A stretch of 64,000 nucleotides of DNA from Apostichopus japonicus. Lineage: Eukaryota; Echinodermata; Holothuroidea; Aspidochirotida; Stichopodidae. Position 1 is the first letter of the stretch, and each line of letters opens with the position of its first letter. The DNA lies in the NCBI RefSeq assembly GCF_037975245.1, contig NC_092568.1:34440501-34504500 (forward strand), in the 5' to 3' direction. A program made the translations under genes and the position numbers. Under the pieces are notes generated by a model. The model saw nothing but the letters and a program-made list of their open reading frames with translations. It did no database searches and had not been told where the DNA came from. Positions 32,834-43,904 of this stretch are shown one piece after another.

Positions 32834-34890
32834 GTAAAACACACCTGTGTGTGTGTGTACTCACCTTTGCATTAATTGTGGAACCAGTGACTGAAAACAC
32901 AGCTAGAAATGTGGGACAGCAATAGCAATTGTGGGACCACTGCCTGGTCCCACAATTTACAACCTATAGAACCCTATTTTTCCATCTTCTGAGTGATCAT
33001 CTTCATGAATATGCATGGTGCCAAAAATTCTGTATGTTTTCTCATTGTGTCTTTTTGTGTGGTAAAAACATAAAACACTCTAAAAACACACTAATTTTGA
33101 TGAAGGGCTATTGTGAATAGCGCCCTCAATAGTATGGTCAGTGGTTAGGGAAAACACACATACTGTACTTACCTCCACAATAATATTGGGACCAGTAACT
33201 TGGTACAGTACTTTATATCTCACTTTATATCTCTCACTTTTACAGTTTTTGTTTTGTTTATTTGCCAGCTGATTAACTCTCATTAGTTTTAATGATCTTC
33301 TGCCAGGCCTGTACAGGATGTTCTTACTTCATATTTCAATGAAAGCAAATGTCATGACCAACCTCAGTGGACTATTTAGTAGTCCTACTGTACCTGTCAT
33401 TGTAGCTTTTGGTATACACTACTGGCTTAAGAAGTACCACACTACAGTACTTTTACTCTCAATGTACCTGCAAGCTAGAAGCTGTTATTTTTCAAGGAAT
33501 GTGTCAAAACAAGTGGGTATGTAGGCTTTTTTTGTTTTCATCAGTGTAATGCCAAATTAACCATTCAGTTCTTATAACTATATTGAACTTTGATACTGGT
33601 ATTAGAGTTAGAATATAACCAGCAATTTCAACTTCAAAAAATATATATATGTACTGCATATATGTTTTGCTGTAAAACAATTTTGTCATGGATGTAGACT
33701 CGTTTCGGCTTAAAATGAATCATGAAAGCATGCATTATTAAAGGAGATCAAAGACTAGGCTCATGAATTTCTTGATTGGGGTATTTCACGGCCACTAGGT
33801 AAATATCGATGGTCATGAACTTACTTGCATTGTTCATGTGAACACCAAACGGATTTGAATTTCAGTAGAGTAGGGGTTTCGATGGAAAAAAATGTCAATA
33901 TAAGAATCAATTGTTAGCCATTCACACATATACTGGATATTTTGTCTTGTATCATCAAAATTTCATGAGAAAATTCACCAAAAATTACACATGTGTATCA
34001 CAGAATAACAGTAAAGGACATATTGAAAATGATGATATCGAATGTTGTCCATTCAAAGAATCTTCAAGTTGAATTTTGCTTCTCATTATGTGACATAGTG
34101 CAATTTTGATCATTATGGAGTAAGATGCTGGGGAACTTTCAATGTCTCTTCATAATCTGCTACAGAACATGTTTGGATTTTTGTTACCTCAATGAGTGGC
34201 CCTGTCCCCATCTTTTTTTTGGGGGGGCCTGGGTGGGGGAGACAGGGATCAACTTACTACTGAATCCATTTGTCCTATGTAAATGTAACCCTTTCAGAAA
34301 TCAATTTCAATGATCTATGAACGAACAGATTGGAATTAAAACAAGAACTCCCCAAGTTCTTTCTTCAGCAGCATATATACAGTATATATATAGGGCACAG
34401 AAAAGTTGCCACTCATGACTTTGACTTTGGTAGCCGGGCAGATTTCCCCTCTGTCCAAGCTTAGTACGCGACTGTTTTTAACTCTTCCAAAACGCTGTAA
34501 AGGTTTCAGTTCTTTTGAATGTCAAAAGTCTAAAATGGTGTCAAAGGCAGTGCACTCCTACCCCAAATATAAGATCCATAAATATACTGTACACCCTTAG
34601 TTTCAGTGGTGAATACAGCTTTTAGTAAAGGAGGGTTCTCAGTGACTTTTAAAGAGGAGACCATCAGGAGACTGTCTGTTTTGTTAACTCTTGCTTTGCA
34701 CATGGTGGTCTTGGGTCCAGGGGCCTGCACAGTTTCCCTGTAATAGAAGCTATATGGTTTAGTACAGATATTAGCACCATCCGTATATGACTCACCGCTC
34801 TATATTCCCCTTAGATACCATGATGATCATGTAGTTAATCTATACAACCATCATGTTAAATTACCTAATGATCATATAATCATATAATTG
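32834..34890. other. Non-coding spacer
   Basis: GGTCCCACAA-type words appear at 32895-33200, as in the minisatellite at 43.3 kb. Otherwise no recognisable gene. G run at 34219-34225. The small ORFs at 33318 and 34125 are not supported. Confidence 0.45.
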
Positions 34891-35058
34891 ACCTCTTTAT
34901 CCTATTTTCTTTCCCCTTCCCCCATTCTTTTCTTTTCCTCCTTTCCCATTTGTTTTCCTTTCCCATTTTGCTTCTTCCTTTTTTCTTTTCCCCTTTTTTA
35001 AGGGAGGGGGGGGGGTGGTGGGGGACTCTCCAAACGCCACTCCCACCTGGATATGCAC

Positions 35059-35117
<59 letters not shown>
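34890..35117. repeat. Pyrimidine tract, G-run and (TA)n block
   Basis: A ~100-bp C/T tract runs from about 34898, then a G run, then CCACCTGGATATGCACCC, then about 27 TA dinucleotides (35062-35116). The same order (pyrimidine tract, G/C run, CCTGGATACGCACC) occurs at 57085-57297, so the two blocks are probably one repeat family. Confidence 0.65.
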
Positions 35118-35118
<1 letters not shown>

Positions 35119-35471
35119 AAAATGAAAATGTATCTTCTTATTTGTTATTAGTGGGGTACAGAGGTGATAAAGCATTTCGAGCGTCAACTCTTGTCAAAGT
35201 GCAAAACAATTATAATTCCACCAAACAACTACAGTACCTGTAGTAAACTCAATGGCATGTCTTTGCTTAGGGGCAAGTTCAAAGCATTACCGTGTGACAA
35301 TCATAAGGCTTTTTCAATATTCATATGGTTCTTTCACAAAGACTTAGTTATTTATTTATCAGCAATAAAATAATACAAAATAACTAGTTCTTGATAAACA
35401 GGTATAAAAATTAACTATGAATCATTGATCCATCTATCGTATTTATGAAATATGATTAATAAATCATCCTT

Positions 35472-36330
35472 GTTACAGTGTGACGTAAAATGGACGAGTG
35501 TTTTTGCACAAACATGTATACCCAAAACTCTGTGAAGTTTTTAAACAGCTACCATATTGGAAACTCTTTTGTTGCTTTCTGCAATGTCTTATATGACACC
35601 TAATTTGTGAAAATTGTTTGGCAATTAATTTAAATATGCAATAAAATCTTACTCAATGTAACGTTACAGCGTGACCGTTACAGCGTGACAATTGAAATGT
35701 CAATGCAAAGTCGATGTATAGCGGCCCACTGTCATGTTTCAATGGTGCTTTGAAGGTACTTACAGTAGATCGTTCTGATGGTCACTACCATCAGTCTTTG
35801 ATCTTAGATGTGGAAATTTGTTAAAAATACATTAATCATGAAATGAAAATTCAAATTAGCATAGCGTTACAGCGTGACACACAACAGGCAATTACAAAAT
35901 TACGAATATTTTATAATGTGAATATATATAACATAAAAATGACTTGATTAAAAGATAACTTGACAATTTATGTTCCATAAACATATATCACATAGCATAT
36001 CCGGAAATGTAGGTATATACAGTATCTGAGTTGAATGAAGAAGTTGGAATGGTGCCACCAGCTTTCAAAAAGGGTGTCAACTATAATTAATATGTGTTAT
36101 ATTTTCCCTGTCTCTATTGTTTCTCATTAGTCATTTAAGAAGGTGAGCTGATATCTCACATTTGAAAGCTAAATCACTTTAAAGGCAACCTCATTTTAAG
36201 TGGTTGGTTCCAGAGGGGGGGGGGGGGGGATGGTTCAATTATGTCTGGGAATAGGACACTACATTGCAAAAGTTTGTGTGTATATCAGCTGTAACGTCAC
36301 GCTGTAGCAAAATTGTTACAGCGTACGTGA
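35472..36330. repeat. Dispersed GTTACAGCGTGAC motif cluster
   Basis: GTTACAGCGTGAC occurs exactly at 35663-35675, 35677-35689 and 35866-35878. A one-base variant is at 35472-35484, an inverted variant near 36296-36308, and a version split by three inserted bases near 36314-36330. The sequence between is not repeated, which is unlike a minisatellite. Confidence 0.7.
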
Positions 36331-39240
36331 CAGACTTTAATGAGTCATTAATGATGGCAAGTCAGATGAACTTAAAAATGTGCTTGTATTTAATGGTTAT
36401 CGATGTCCTAGGTTTGGAAACAAACTTCATTGCAAATTTTTATTGTCTTGCAAAGGAATAATTAAAAAAACATCAAAATTTACCCTTACATCATGACTTT
36501 TTTTTCCCAAAATCTAATTACTGTAGGTCATTGAACAGTAATGAAATATATATGTTACAGAAATGGTAAGCCCATGGTTTGGATCTCTAGAGTTCAAACA
36601 TCATGCATCAATTCAGGTTTATCATTTTTATCATGTATATAAATGTATTTAGTATCAACTTGACAACCATTATTTTTATTAATGTTGCAATTTAAATTAG
36701 GCAAATTTCAATATGTAAATGACATGAAAATAGTGTTCCTTTTGCAGATTAAGGAAATTTTGATTCTTAGCTTTAATTCGATACCAAATTTGTTACGATT
36801 AAACCTATTTGAAGTTTTGGGAGTCATGTCCTGTTTTGCTTAGAACTGCCCTTAGACTTGTTGCGGCTGACAAAATTCCTTAGTTATATATGCTAATTAC
36901 ATGAAATTGCACTTAATTAAGTCCATTCAACTCCCAAATTTCAAGTTAAGTACAGTATTGCTCGCTTCAAGCTAACTCCAAGGAGCTAGAATCGTCTTGT
37001 AGTACCTCCTACTCAATATACCTCCTTAAGAGAGGTATTGTAAATTTCATTTAAATGCACAGGCCAAAATTATGTCTAATTGTAATTATGAGGCAAGAAT
37101 TTTCAGTTGGCAGCAATTAAAGTGCTTTCATTTATTCATTCACACCATGATGTAGTAGCTGAAGTTTGGTTCAATTGTGCGGCTTATATGTGTGTTTGGG
37201 GGAGGGGGGAATTTATGAAATGAGGTTTTGAAAGCTTTTTGATGGCCACTTGAGGTCAACAGAGGCTGTTCTGAAAATTCAGTAAATGCTCTCTCAAACT
37301 GGAAGTATGGTCAATGTTGTGAATTGTGATAGTGACAAGTAGAAGCTGCTCATGGATATGGTATAGAAGAGCACCATGTTTTGCTTTAGTTTCATCCCAC
37401 ATGTTGTCACAGCTTGTATTAGACTTTTCGATTGGAATAAAGGAAGTTAACCCTTATTTGAAAGGAAGAGAATGCCGTACAAGCACACATCATTTCTAAC
37501 TTGATGTCCCAAACTTAAGTAATTGGAATGAAACTGATATTATTATTTCTATCAATAAGAATTTTCAATTGAAATTTAAAAACCAAGGAATTTTTAACTA
37601 TAGCTTTCTCCTCACTGTGATTTCACGTCAAAAGATTTGATTAAGACACCTGTTCACATTTCTGTTTCTAATATGCAAAACCAAAAATAAGAACCTTTGA
37701 AGTGTACATAGACTATATAATGCAAGCTGTTGTGATACAAATTAAGACAAATTTGAGAACCAAAAAAAAAAAGACTTCACTATACAGTGTTTACTGTACC
37801 TGTTGCACACATGCAGTCACATGCTTCATACAACTGCCATACTTTACCATGAATATCACAGTATGCCTGCAGTTAATTGTGTAAAATTACCTGTATAAAG
37901 ACATTTTTACCATATACTGCATACATGATACAACTAAATATAGTGGGCCTTAGATATTGCATGTACAGTAGTAGGCATATACTGTATATACTGGAATCCT
38001 CTTCTTCAGAAAAAAAAGCCGATGTGAACCCCAAAGGTCAAATTGTCTGCCCTTCTTGGTAATTGTTTCTCTATGTTTGCATACCTTTAAGGTCACATTT
38101 TCTTGACTTTAGTGATAATCGGTCCTGTGGGAGAATCAAAAGTCACTGAGAGATTGTAGTTTACAGTTTACAGATTACAGTATGTGTATGGTGAGTAGAG
38201 AAGTGTAAAATATAACAATAAACTTAATTTTATTTACCCATGTTTTTTTTTTAGGGTTTTGTAGTTCCTATGTTTTCTGAATAGTTTTTCATTACAGTGT
38301 CTGTGGAGTATGCATACTGTACATGTGTTCATTAACTAAAATAACTGAATCATAGAGTCTGAGATTAGTAACTGTGGAAACAGTTTAGAAGAAGCTTCTA
38401 ATTTGCAGGCCATTAGATTAATTTGAAAACTGTTTCAACTCTCTTTGGATAAAGACTGTTGGAGAACAATTGAAGGTAGTAGCTAAGTAATCTTGACTAA
38501 TTATAATTACTGTAGTTGGCAAATGGACTGCATATATACATGCAGACTATTGATTCTGATATATATTTTCTCCAGTCACTTTCGCACTTGTTGGTACACA
38601 AGTTGAGAAAGAAATTACTTACCTAGAAATGTTCTCATATAAGAATTTCCACTGATTTCACTCTCTTGCCATACTAATCTATAACATAATGTTCAGTATT
38701 CAAGAAGTGTGTTAATTATAGATGTAATGCCACTTCACATCAATTTCAGTAGAATTTTTTTTCCAGCATACTACAAAAATAACAGATCATCAATGTTGTT
38801 TCCTGTACTATCTAGGTTTTACAGTATGCCTTTGAATTATTTTAGTGGAATGGAAAAAAGTATGAAGGTAAACTTCCTCTGAAGTTTTTGGCAGTCCTTG
38901 CATGCAGTGTAATGCCACGGTTTACTTCCACCAGAGAGTTAGAGGGGGGGGGGTGGGTGGCACGGGGTACACTAAACTGTACCATGCCCTATATTGTTCA
39001 TGCCTGTTTGGTCTCACAGTTTAAAGATCACACAAGCATGTTGGCTATATATTATTATTGAAAACCATGGTTTCCAGTCAATATCTCAAGAGTTTTCCAG
39101 TCCTACAGTATCGTACAAGTCTGGGATAAATTTACTGTTGTATAGTGCTTATTAAACTGTTATACAGTAGCCTTAAAGTACATGAGAAAGGGGAGAAGCA
39201 TGAGGGAAACACATTTTCAGTGCTCAAGGGCATATATTGT
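36331..39240. other. Non-coding spacer
   Basis: Almost 3 kb of AT-rich DNA without a supported ORF, splice-flanked exon or named element. G/T runs are at 37195-37210 and 38942-38955. CAGTATA-type words are frequent but not periodic. Confidence 0.45.
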
Positions 39241-39865
39241 AAACCCTTGTTAAGGAATACTACTTGAGCAAAATGTTAAGCTTTTTTGCAATTTTTTTTA
39301 AAAGGGTAAGTGCAAGCCCAGAAATTATTCTTTTAACTATATGCAGGTTGGTCCAACATTTTCTGTGCTCATTCGAGCCTACTGTTAATTTTAGTGGAAA
39401 CAGACAAATTTGTTGCTTCTGCCTAGTATATAAAGCTGCCACCCTTAATTAGGGCTACTAATTGAGTATAGCCAAAAAGTACATGAAATTGGGGGTGGGG
39501 GCACATGGGGAACCAAATTTTCTGTGTTCAAGGGCATATCCTAAACCCCTGTTTAGGACTCCTAGTTGAGTAAAACTTAGCTCTTTTTTTTGGCAATTTG
39601 TTTTAAAAGGGTATATTCAACATGAATTATCCTTAAATGAACTAAATAGGTCGGCAGGTTGGTCCCACATTTTCTGCGCTTATTAGATCGTACTGTAAAT
39701 TTGTGTGGAAACTGACATTCTTGCTTCTGCCCAGTATATAAAGCTGCCACCCTGTATAAGGTCTACCAATTGAGTAGCCAAAAAGTACATGAAAGCGAAG
39801 GGGGGGGGGCACATGGGGGAACCAAAATTTCTGTCTTCAACTCAAGGGCATATCCTAAACCCCTG

Positions 39866-40245
39866 TGGAGGGCATTGTGGTCAAGTGGGCAGTGGACTTG
39901 CGTTCTAAGGATTACAGGTTCGAGCCCTGGCCAGATCATTACGTAGTGTCCTTGGGCAAGGCGCTTTATCTCCATTGCCTCTCTTCACACAGATGTATAA
40001 ATGGGGACTTGCGAGGTAACTTGTAAATATAGTTGTTTGCGCCCGTTGTTGCTGCATCCTAAGGGAAGTCCTCCGGGGGACACATGGTTGTGGTGCACTG
40101 TGGTGCCCCAGGAGAGATAGATTGAATTGTACAGACTTTGGTGTGTAGGTGTGACAAGTTAGCAATGACCAGGGTTAAGTTGTAAAGTCGTGTGAGAAGG
40201 CCTTGGCCCTGAACAAGTCTGTAAACCTGAAAATTAAAATTAAAA
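39866..40245 (+). mobile_element. tRNA-derived SINE with conserved central core
   Basis: GTGGTCAAGTGGGCAG (A-box-like, 39877) and AGGTTCGAGCC (B box, 39916) start the element. They are followed by GTGTCCTTGGGCAAGGCGCT, a core phrase shared by many metazoan SINEs, and an A-rich end AAAATTAAAATTAAAAACTT. It sits inside one unit of the ~300-bp repeat, whose text resumes at about 40250. Length is about 375 bp and appears complete. Confidence 0.8.
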
Positions 40246-41099
40246 ACTTAGCTTTTTTTTGGCAATTTTTTTTTAAAGGGTATATTCAACATGAAGACAA
40301 GACCAGGAATTATCCTTAAATGAACTAAATAGGTTGGCAGGTTGGTCCCACATTTTCTGCGCTTATTAGATCGTACTGTAATATGTGTGTGGAAACTGAC
40401 ATTGTTGGTTCTGCCGAGTATATAAAACTGCCACCCATGATAAGGACTACTAATTGAGTAGCCAAAAAGTGCATAAAAGTGAGGGGTGGAGGAGCACACA
40501 GTTGCTTCTGTCCAGTATGAAATACATAACAAGCTGTCATCCCTGTTGAGGACTACTAATAACAAGAAATTTAGCCTTATTTCTTAAACAATTCAGTCGG
40601 GATATTAAAGAGGAGGTGCTAGCCCAGGAATTATCTTCAACTATATATACAGCAGGTTATTTGACAAGTTGGTCCCACATTTTCTGTGCTCATAAGGACC
40701 TACTGTAAATGTTAGTGGGAACAGACATAATAGTTGCTTTCTGCCCATTATGTAGGACATATCAAGCTCCCACTCCTGTTAATGACTTCTAATTGAGTAA
40801 AGCTAAGCCGCTTTTTGTAAAACAATTTTGTGGGAATATAAAATATGAAAGGCCATGAGTTATTCTTTGACCTTTACATCAGGTTATTGGCAGGTTGGTC
40901 CCACATTTTCTGTGCTCATTTGAGCCTATGGTAAATTTTAGTGAAAACTGACTATATTGTTGCTTCTGCCCAGTATGAATACAAGTAAAGCTGCTATCCT
41001 TGTTGAGGACTACTAATAGAAAAAAAAAACTTATTATTATTATTCTTAAAAAGTTCGGTGGGGATATAAAACAAGAAGTGCAAGTTAGCCATGATTATC

Positions 41100-41127
41100 T
41101 TTAACTATATATATATATATATATATA

Positions 41128-41183
<56 letters not shown>

Positions 41184-41604
41184 TATATATATATATATAT
41201 ATATATAAAGTTATATATATAGTTAAAGATAATTCCTATATATTTATATATATAATCTAATATAATATAATCTAATCTAATCTATATCAACTAAGCAGAT
41301 TTTATTTGTAAAACAATTCGGTGGGGATATAAAACAAGAAGTGCAAGTTAGCTTTGATTTATCCTTTTAACCAACAGCAGGTTGGTCCCACATTTTCTGT
41401 GCTCATTGAAGCCTATACTGTAAATGAAAGGGGTAACAGACAACACAGTTGCTTCTGCCCAGTATGAAATCTATAAAAAGCTGTCATCCTTATTGAGGAC
41501 TAGCTACTAATCAAAAAAAAAAAACCTTAGTATTTCTTAAACAATTCTGTGGGGCAATAAAACAGGATATGCTAGGCCAGGAATTATCTTTAACTATATA
41601 TATA

Positions 41605-41662
<58 letters not shown>

Positions 41663-41665
41663 AAT

Positions 41666-41743
<78 letters not shown>

Positions 41744-41889
41744 TTAAAGCGGGAGGCCCGGGTTCGAATCCCGGTGGAGGCTCGAAGTTTTCTGTGGGGC
41801 TATAAAACAGGATATGCTAGGCCAGGAATTATCTTTAACTATATATATAACTTTAACTATATATATAACTTTAACTATATATATAATTT

Positions 41890-41929
<40 letters not shown>

Positions 41930-41947
41930 CATATTTATATTTATACA

Positions 41948-41982
<35 letters not shown>

Positions 41983-42051
41983 AGCCTTAGGAATCACAAA
42001 TGATTTTCGAGTATATATATATATATATATGTATATATTTATACATATTTA

Positions 42052-42090
<39 letters not shown>
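41100..42090. repeat. Long (TA)n arrays
   Basis: Several TA dinucleotide arrays of 30-110 bp (41108-41180, 41610-41740, 41895-42090) with interspersed TATATAAAG and TATATATTTATACATA units. All long Tyr/Ile ORFs here are translations of the array. Confidence 0.9.
41744..41785 (+). other. tRNA-like 3' half embedded in TA array
   Basis: TTTAAAGCGGGAGGCCCGGGTTCGAATCCCGG is a T-arm-like stem-loop with a perfect GGTTCGAATCC. No matching 5' half precedes it; TA repeats do. The same block occurs inverted at about 42328-42374, also beside TA repeats. It is not a functional tRNA gene; it is probably a SINE head remnant spread with the microsatellite. Confidence 0.55.
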
Positions 42091-42327
42091 AGCTTTAGGA
42101 ATCACAAATGATTTTCGAGTTGGTTAGCATCATGTTTGATCTCTAGAGTAAGGCAAAAATATGTCACCACGAACAGAACTAGTATTGTTCGATACAGGTG
42201 TCAATAGCCTACAGTGGAATTACGACCTTCCTTACCTGTTTCGAACCTCTAGACATACAATCAGCGTCCATGGTTAGGGTGTCCCCGTTGAAAACGTAAT
42301 GTGAAGGAAAATCCAGAACAGTGAAAA

Positions 42328-42370
42328 AACTTCGGGCCTCCACCGGGATTCGAACCCGGGCCTCCTGCTT

Positions 42371-42420
<50 letters not shown>
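42328..42420 (-). other. Inverted copy of the tRNA-like half and (TA)n
   Basis: GCCTCCACCGGGATTCGAAC followed by CCGGGCCTCCTGCTTTAAATATA is the reverse complement of the block at 41744, again joined directly to a TA array of about 45 bp. Confidence 0.55.
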
Positions 42421-42423
<3 letters not shown>

Positions 42424-42600
42424 GCATACATATATATATATATATAGTTGGTTGGTCCCACATTTTCTGTGCTCATTTGAGCCTACTGTAAATGTTAGTG
42501 CAAACTGACAACATTGTTGATTCTGCCCAGTATGAATACATATAAAGCTGCTATCCTTGTTGAGCAATGAGCACTACTAATAGAAAAAATCTTTAGCATT

Positions 42601-43330
42601 ATTTCTTAAAAAGTTCTTTTAGCCAAACAGCAGTTATTCTGATGTATCAATTAAACAGAGAAATACTTCGAATTAGAATACCTTGATGCCAAGTATGTTG
42701 TGCATGAAAAGGTATTAGTTCAAACTCAAACTGAATGAAAAGTGAATTACTGTGGTCAATTTGTCAAATTATATGCAGTGTAGACTGAAAGATAAGGACA
42801 ACTGTGAAAAATTGAAAATGTTCTTTTCCTAACATATTTACAGTTCCTTAACTTGACACATCTGAATGGCTAAAGGAGGAAAGGTAGTTATGAGAGATAA
42901 ATGTGTTCCTTATTTTCTGTACAGTATTCCTCCAACTTATTGAGCTGGGACGTCAACTTAAGAAAAATTCATATACCGTTTTTTCTGCCGATTAAAGAAA
43001 TTTCTGTTGGAAATTGCTATTGCTGAGGCAGTTTTTTGGGGAAAATATTCGCAGGATGAATATATTGCTGATTTCGGGGGAGGGGGGGGGGGGGGAAACA
43101 GTACATAAACTTATGTATAATTTATCTTTCAACTACCAAAGCTCCTTTAATTTCTGTCTTAGAGACAGAGACTCGGTATTTGTGTTCATTAGATGGTACG
43201 TCCCACAAAGGAGTTAATCCTGCATTTTGGGATTGGTACCCAAACCATTTGAAAGGTCTGCTTTTGGTCCCAGACATGTTGGAACAGCATGATTTGTGGT
43301 CCCACATATTGGGTGTGATTCCACAAATTT
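42601..43330. other. Non-coding spacer
   Basis: No gene recognised; a G run lies at 43077-43094. GGTCCCACA and TGGTCCCAGACATG words appear from 43265 on, leading into the minisatellite. Confidence 0.45.
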
Positions 43331-43344
43331 AGTTTGAAACATGT

Positions 43345-43800
43345 TTTATCTGGTCCCACAAATGATGTTTCTCAGGTGTGTTTTTTTGGTCCCACAATTT
43401 GGTCTGGTCCCACAAATGATGTTTCTCAGGTGTGTTTTTTTGGTCCCACAATTTGGTCTGGTCCCACAAATGATGTTTCTCAGGTGTGTTTTTTTGGTCC
43501 CACAATTTGGTCTGGTCCCACAAATGATGTTTCTCAGGTGTGTTTTTTTGGTCCCACAATTTGGTCTGGTCCCACAAATGATGTTTCTCAGGTGTGTTTT
43601 TTTGGTCCCACAATTTGGACTGGTCCCACAAATGATGTTTCTCAGGTGTGTTTTTTTGGTCCCACAATTTGGTCTGGTCCCACAAATGATGTTTCTCAGG
43701 TGTGTTTTTTTGGTCCCACAATTTGGTCTGGTCCCACAAATGATGTTTCTCAGGTGTGTTTTTTTGGTCCCACAATTTGGACTGGTCCCACAAAGGTGTG
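43345..43800. repeat. 54-bp minisatellite, eight copies
   Basis: Each unit carries TGGTCCCACAAATGATGTTT, CTCAGGTGTGTTTTTTTGGT and CCCACAATTTGGTC. There are eight near-identical copies, with two units differing by a T-to-A change (GGACT). Because 54 is divisible by three, long ORFs of 157-236 codons exist in several frames on both strands; these are artefacts. Flanks to 43890 contain decayed pieces of the unit. Confidence 0.95.
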
Positions 43801-43904
43801 TTTTTAAGGTCCCACACATAAGGTGTACATTCTGGTCCCACAAATCAGGTCCCACAATTGTTGATGCAAAACGTACCAAGTTACTGGTCCCAATATTATT
43901 GTGG

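Larger units (their letters stand above)
39240..42600. repeat. Degenerate ~300-bp tandem repeat with TA expansions
   Basis: The phrase GGTTGGTCCCACATTTTCTG recurs near 39346, 39657, 40337, 40666, 40892, 41382 and 42447. It is followed each time by TGTTGCTTCTGCCCAGTAT-like text, AAGCTGCCACCC, AGGACTACTAATTGAGTA and AGGAATTATCTTTAACTATA. In later units the TAACTATATA part has expanded into long (TA)n arrays. One SINE and two tRNA-like pieces are inserted. Confidence 0.8.

Noticed and set aside
41744-41785. tRNA gene
   Set aside because: Only the T-arm half is present, with TA repeats where the anticodon half should be.
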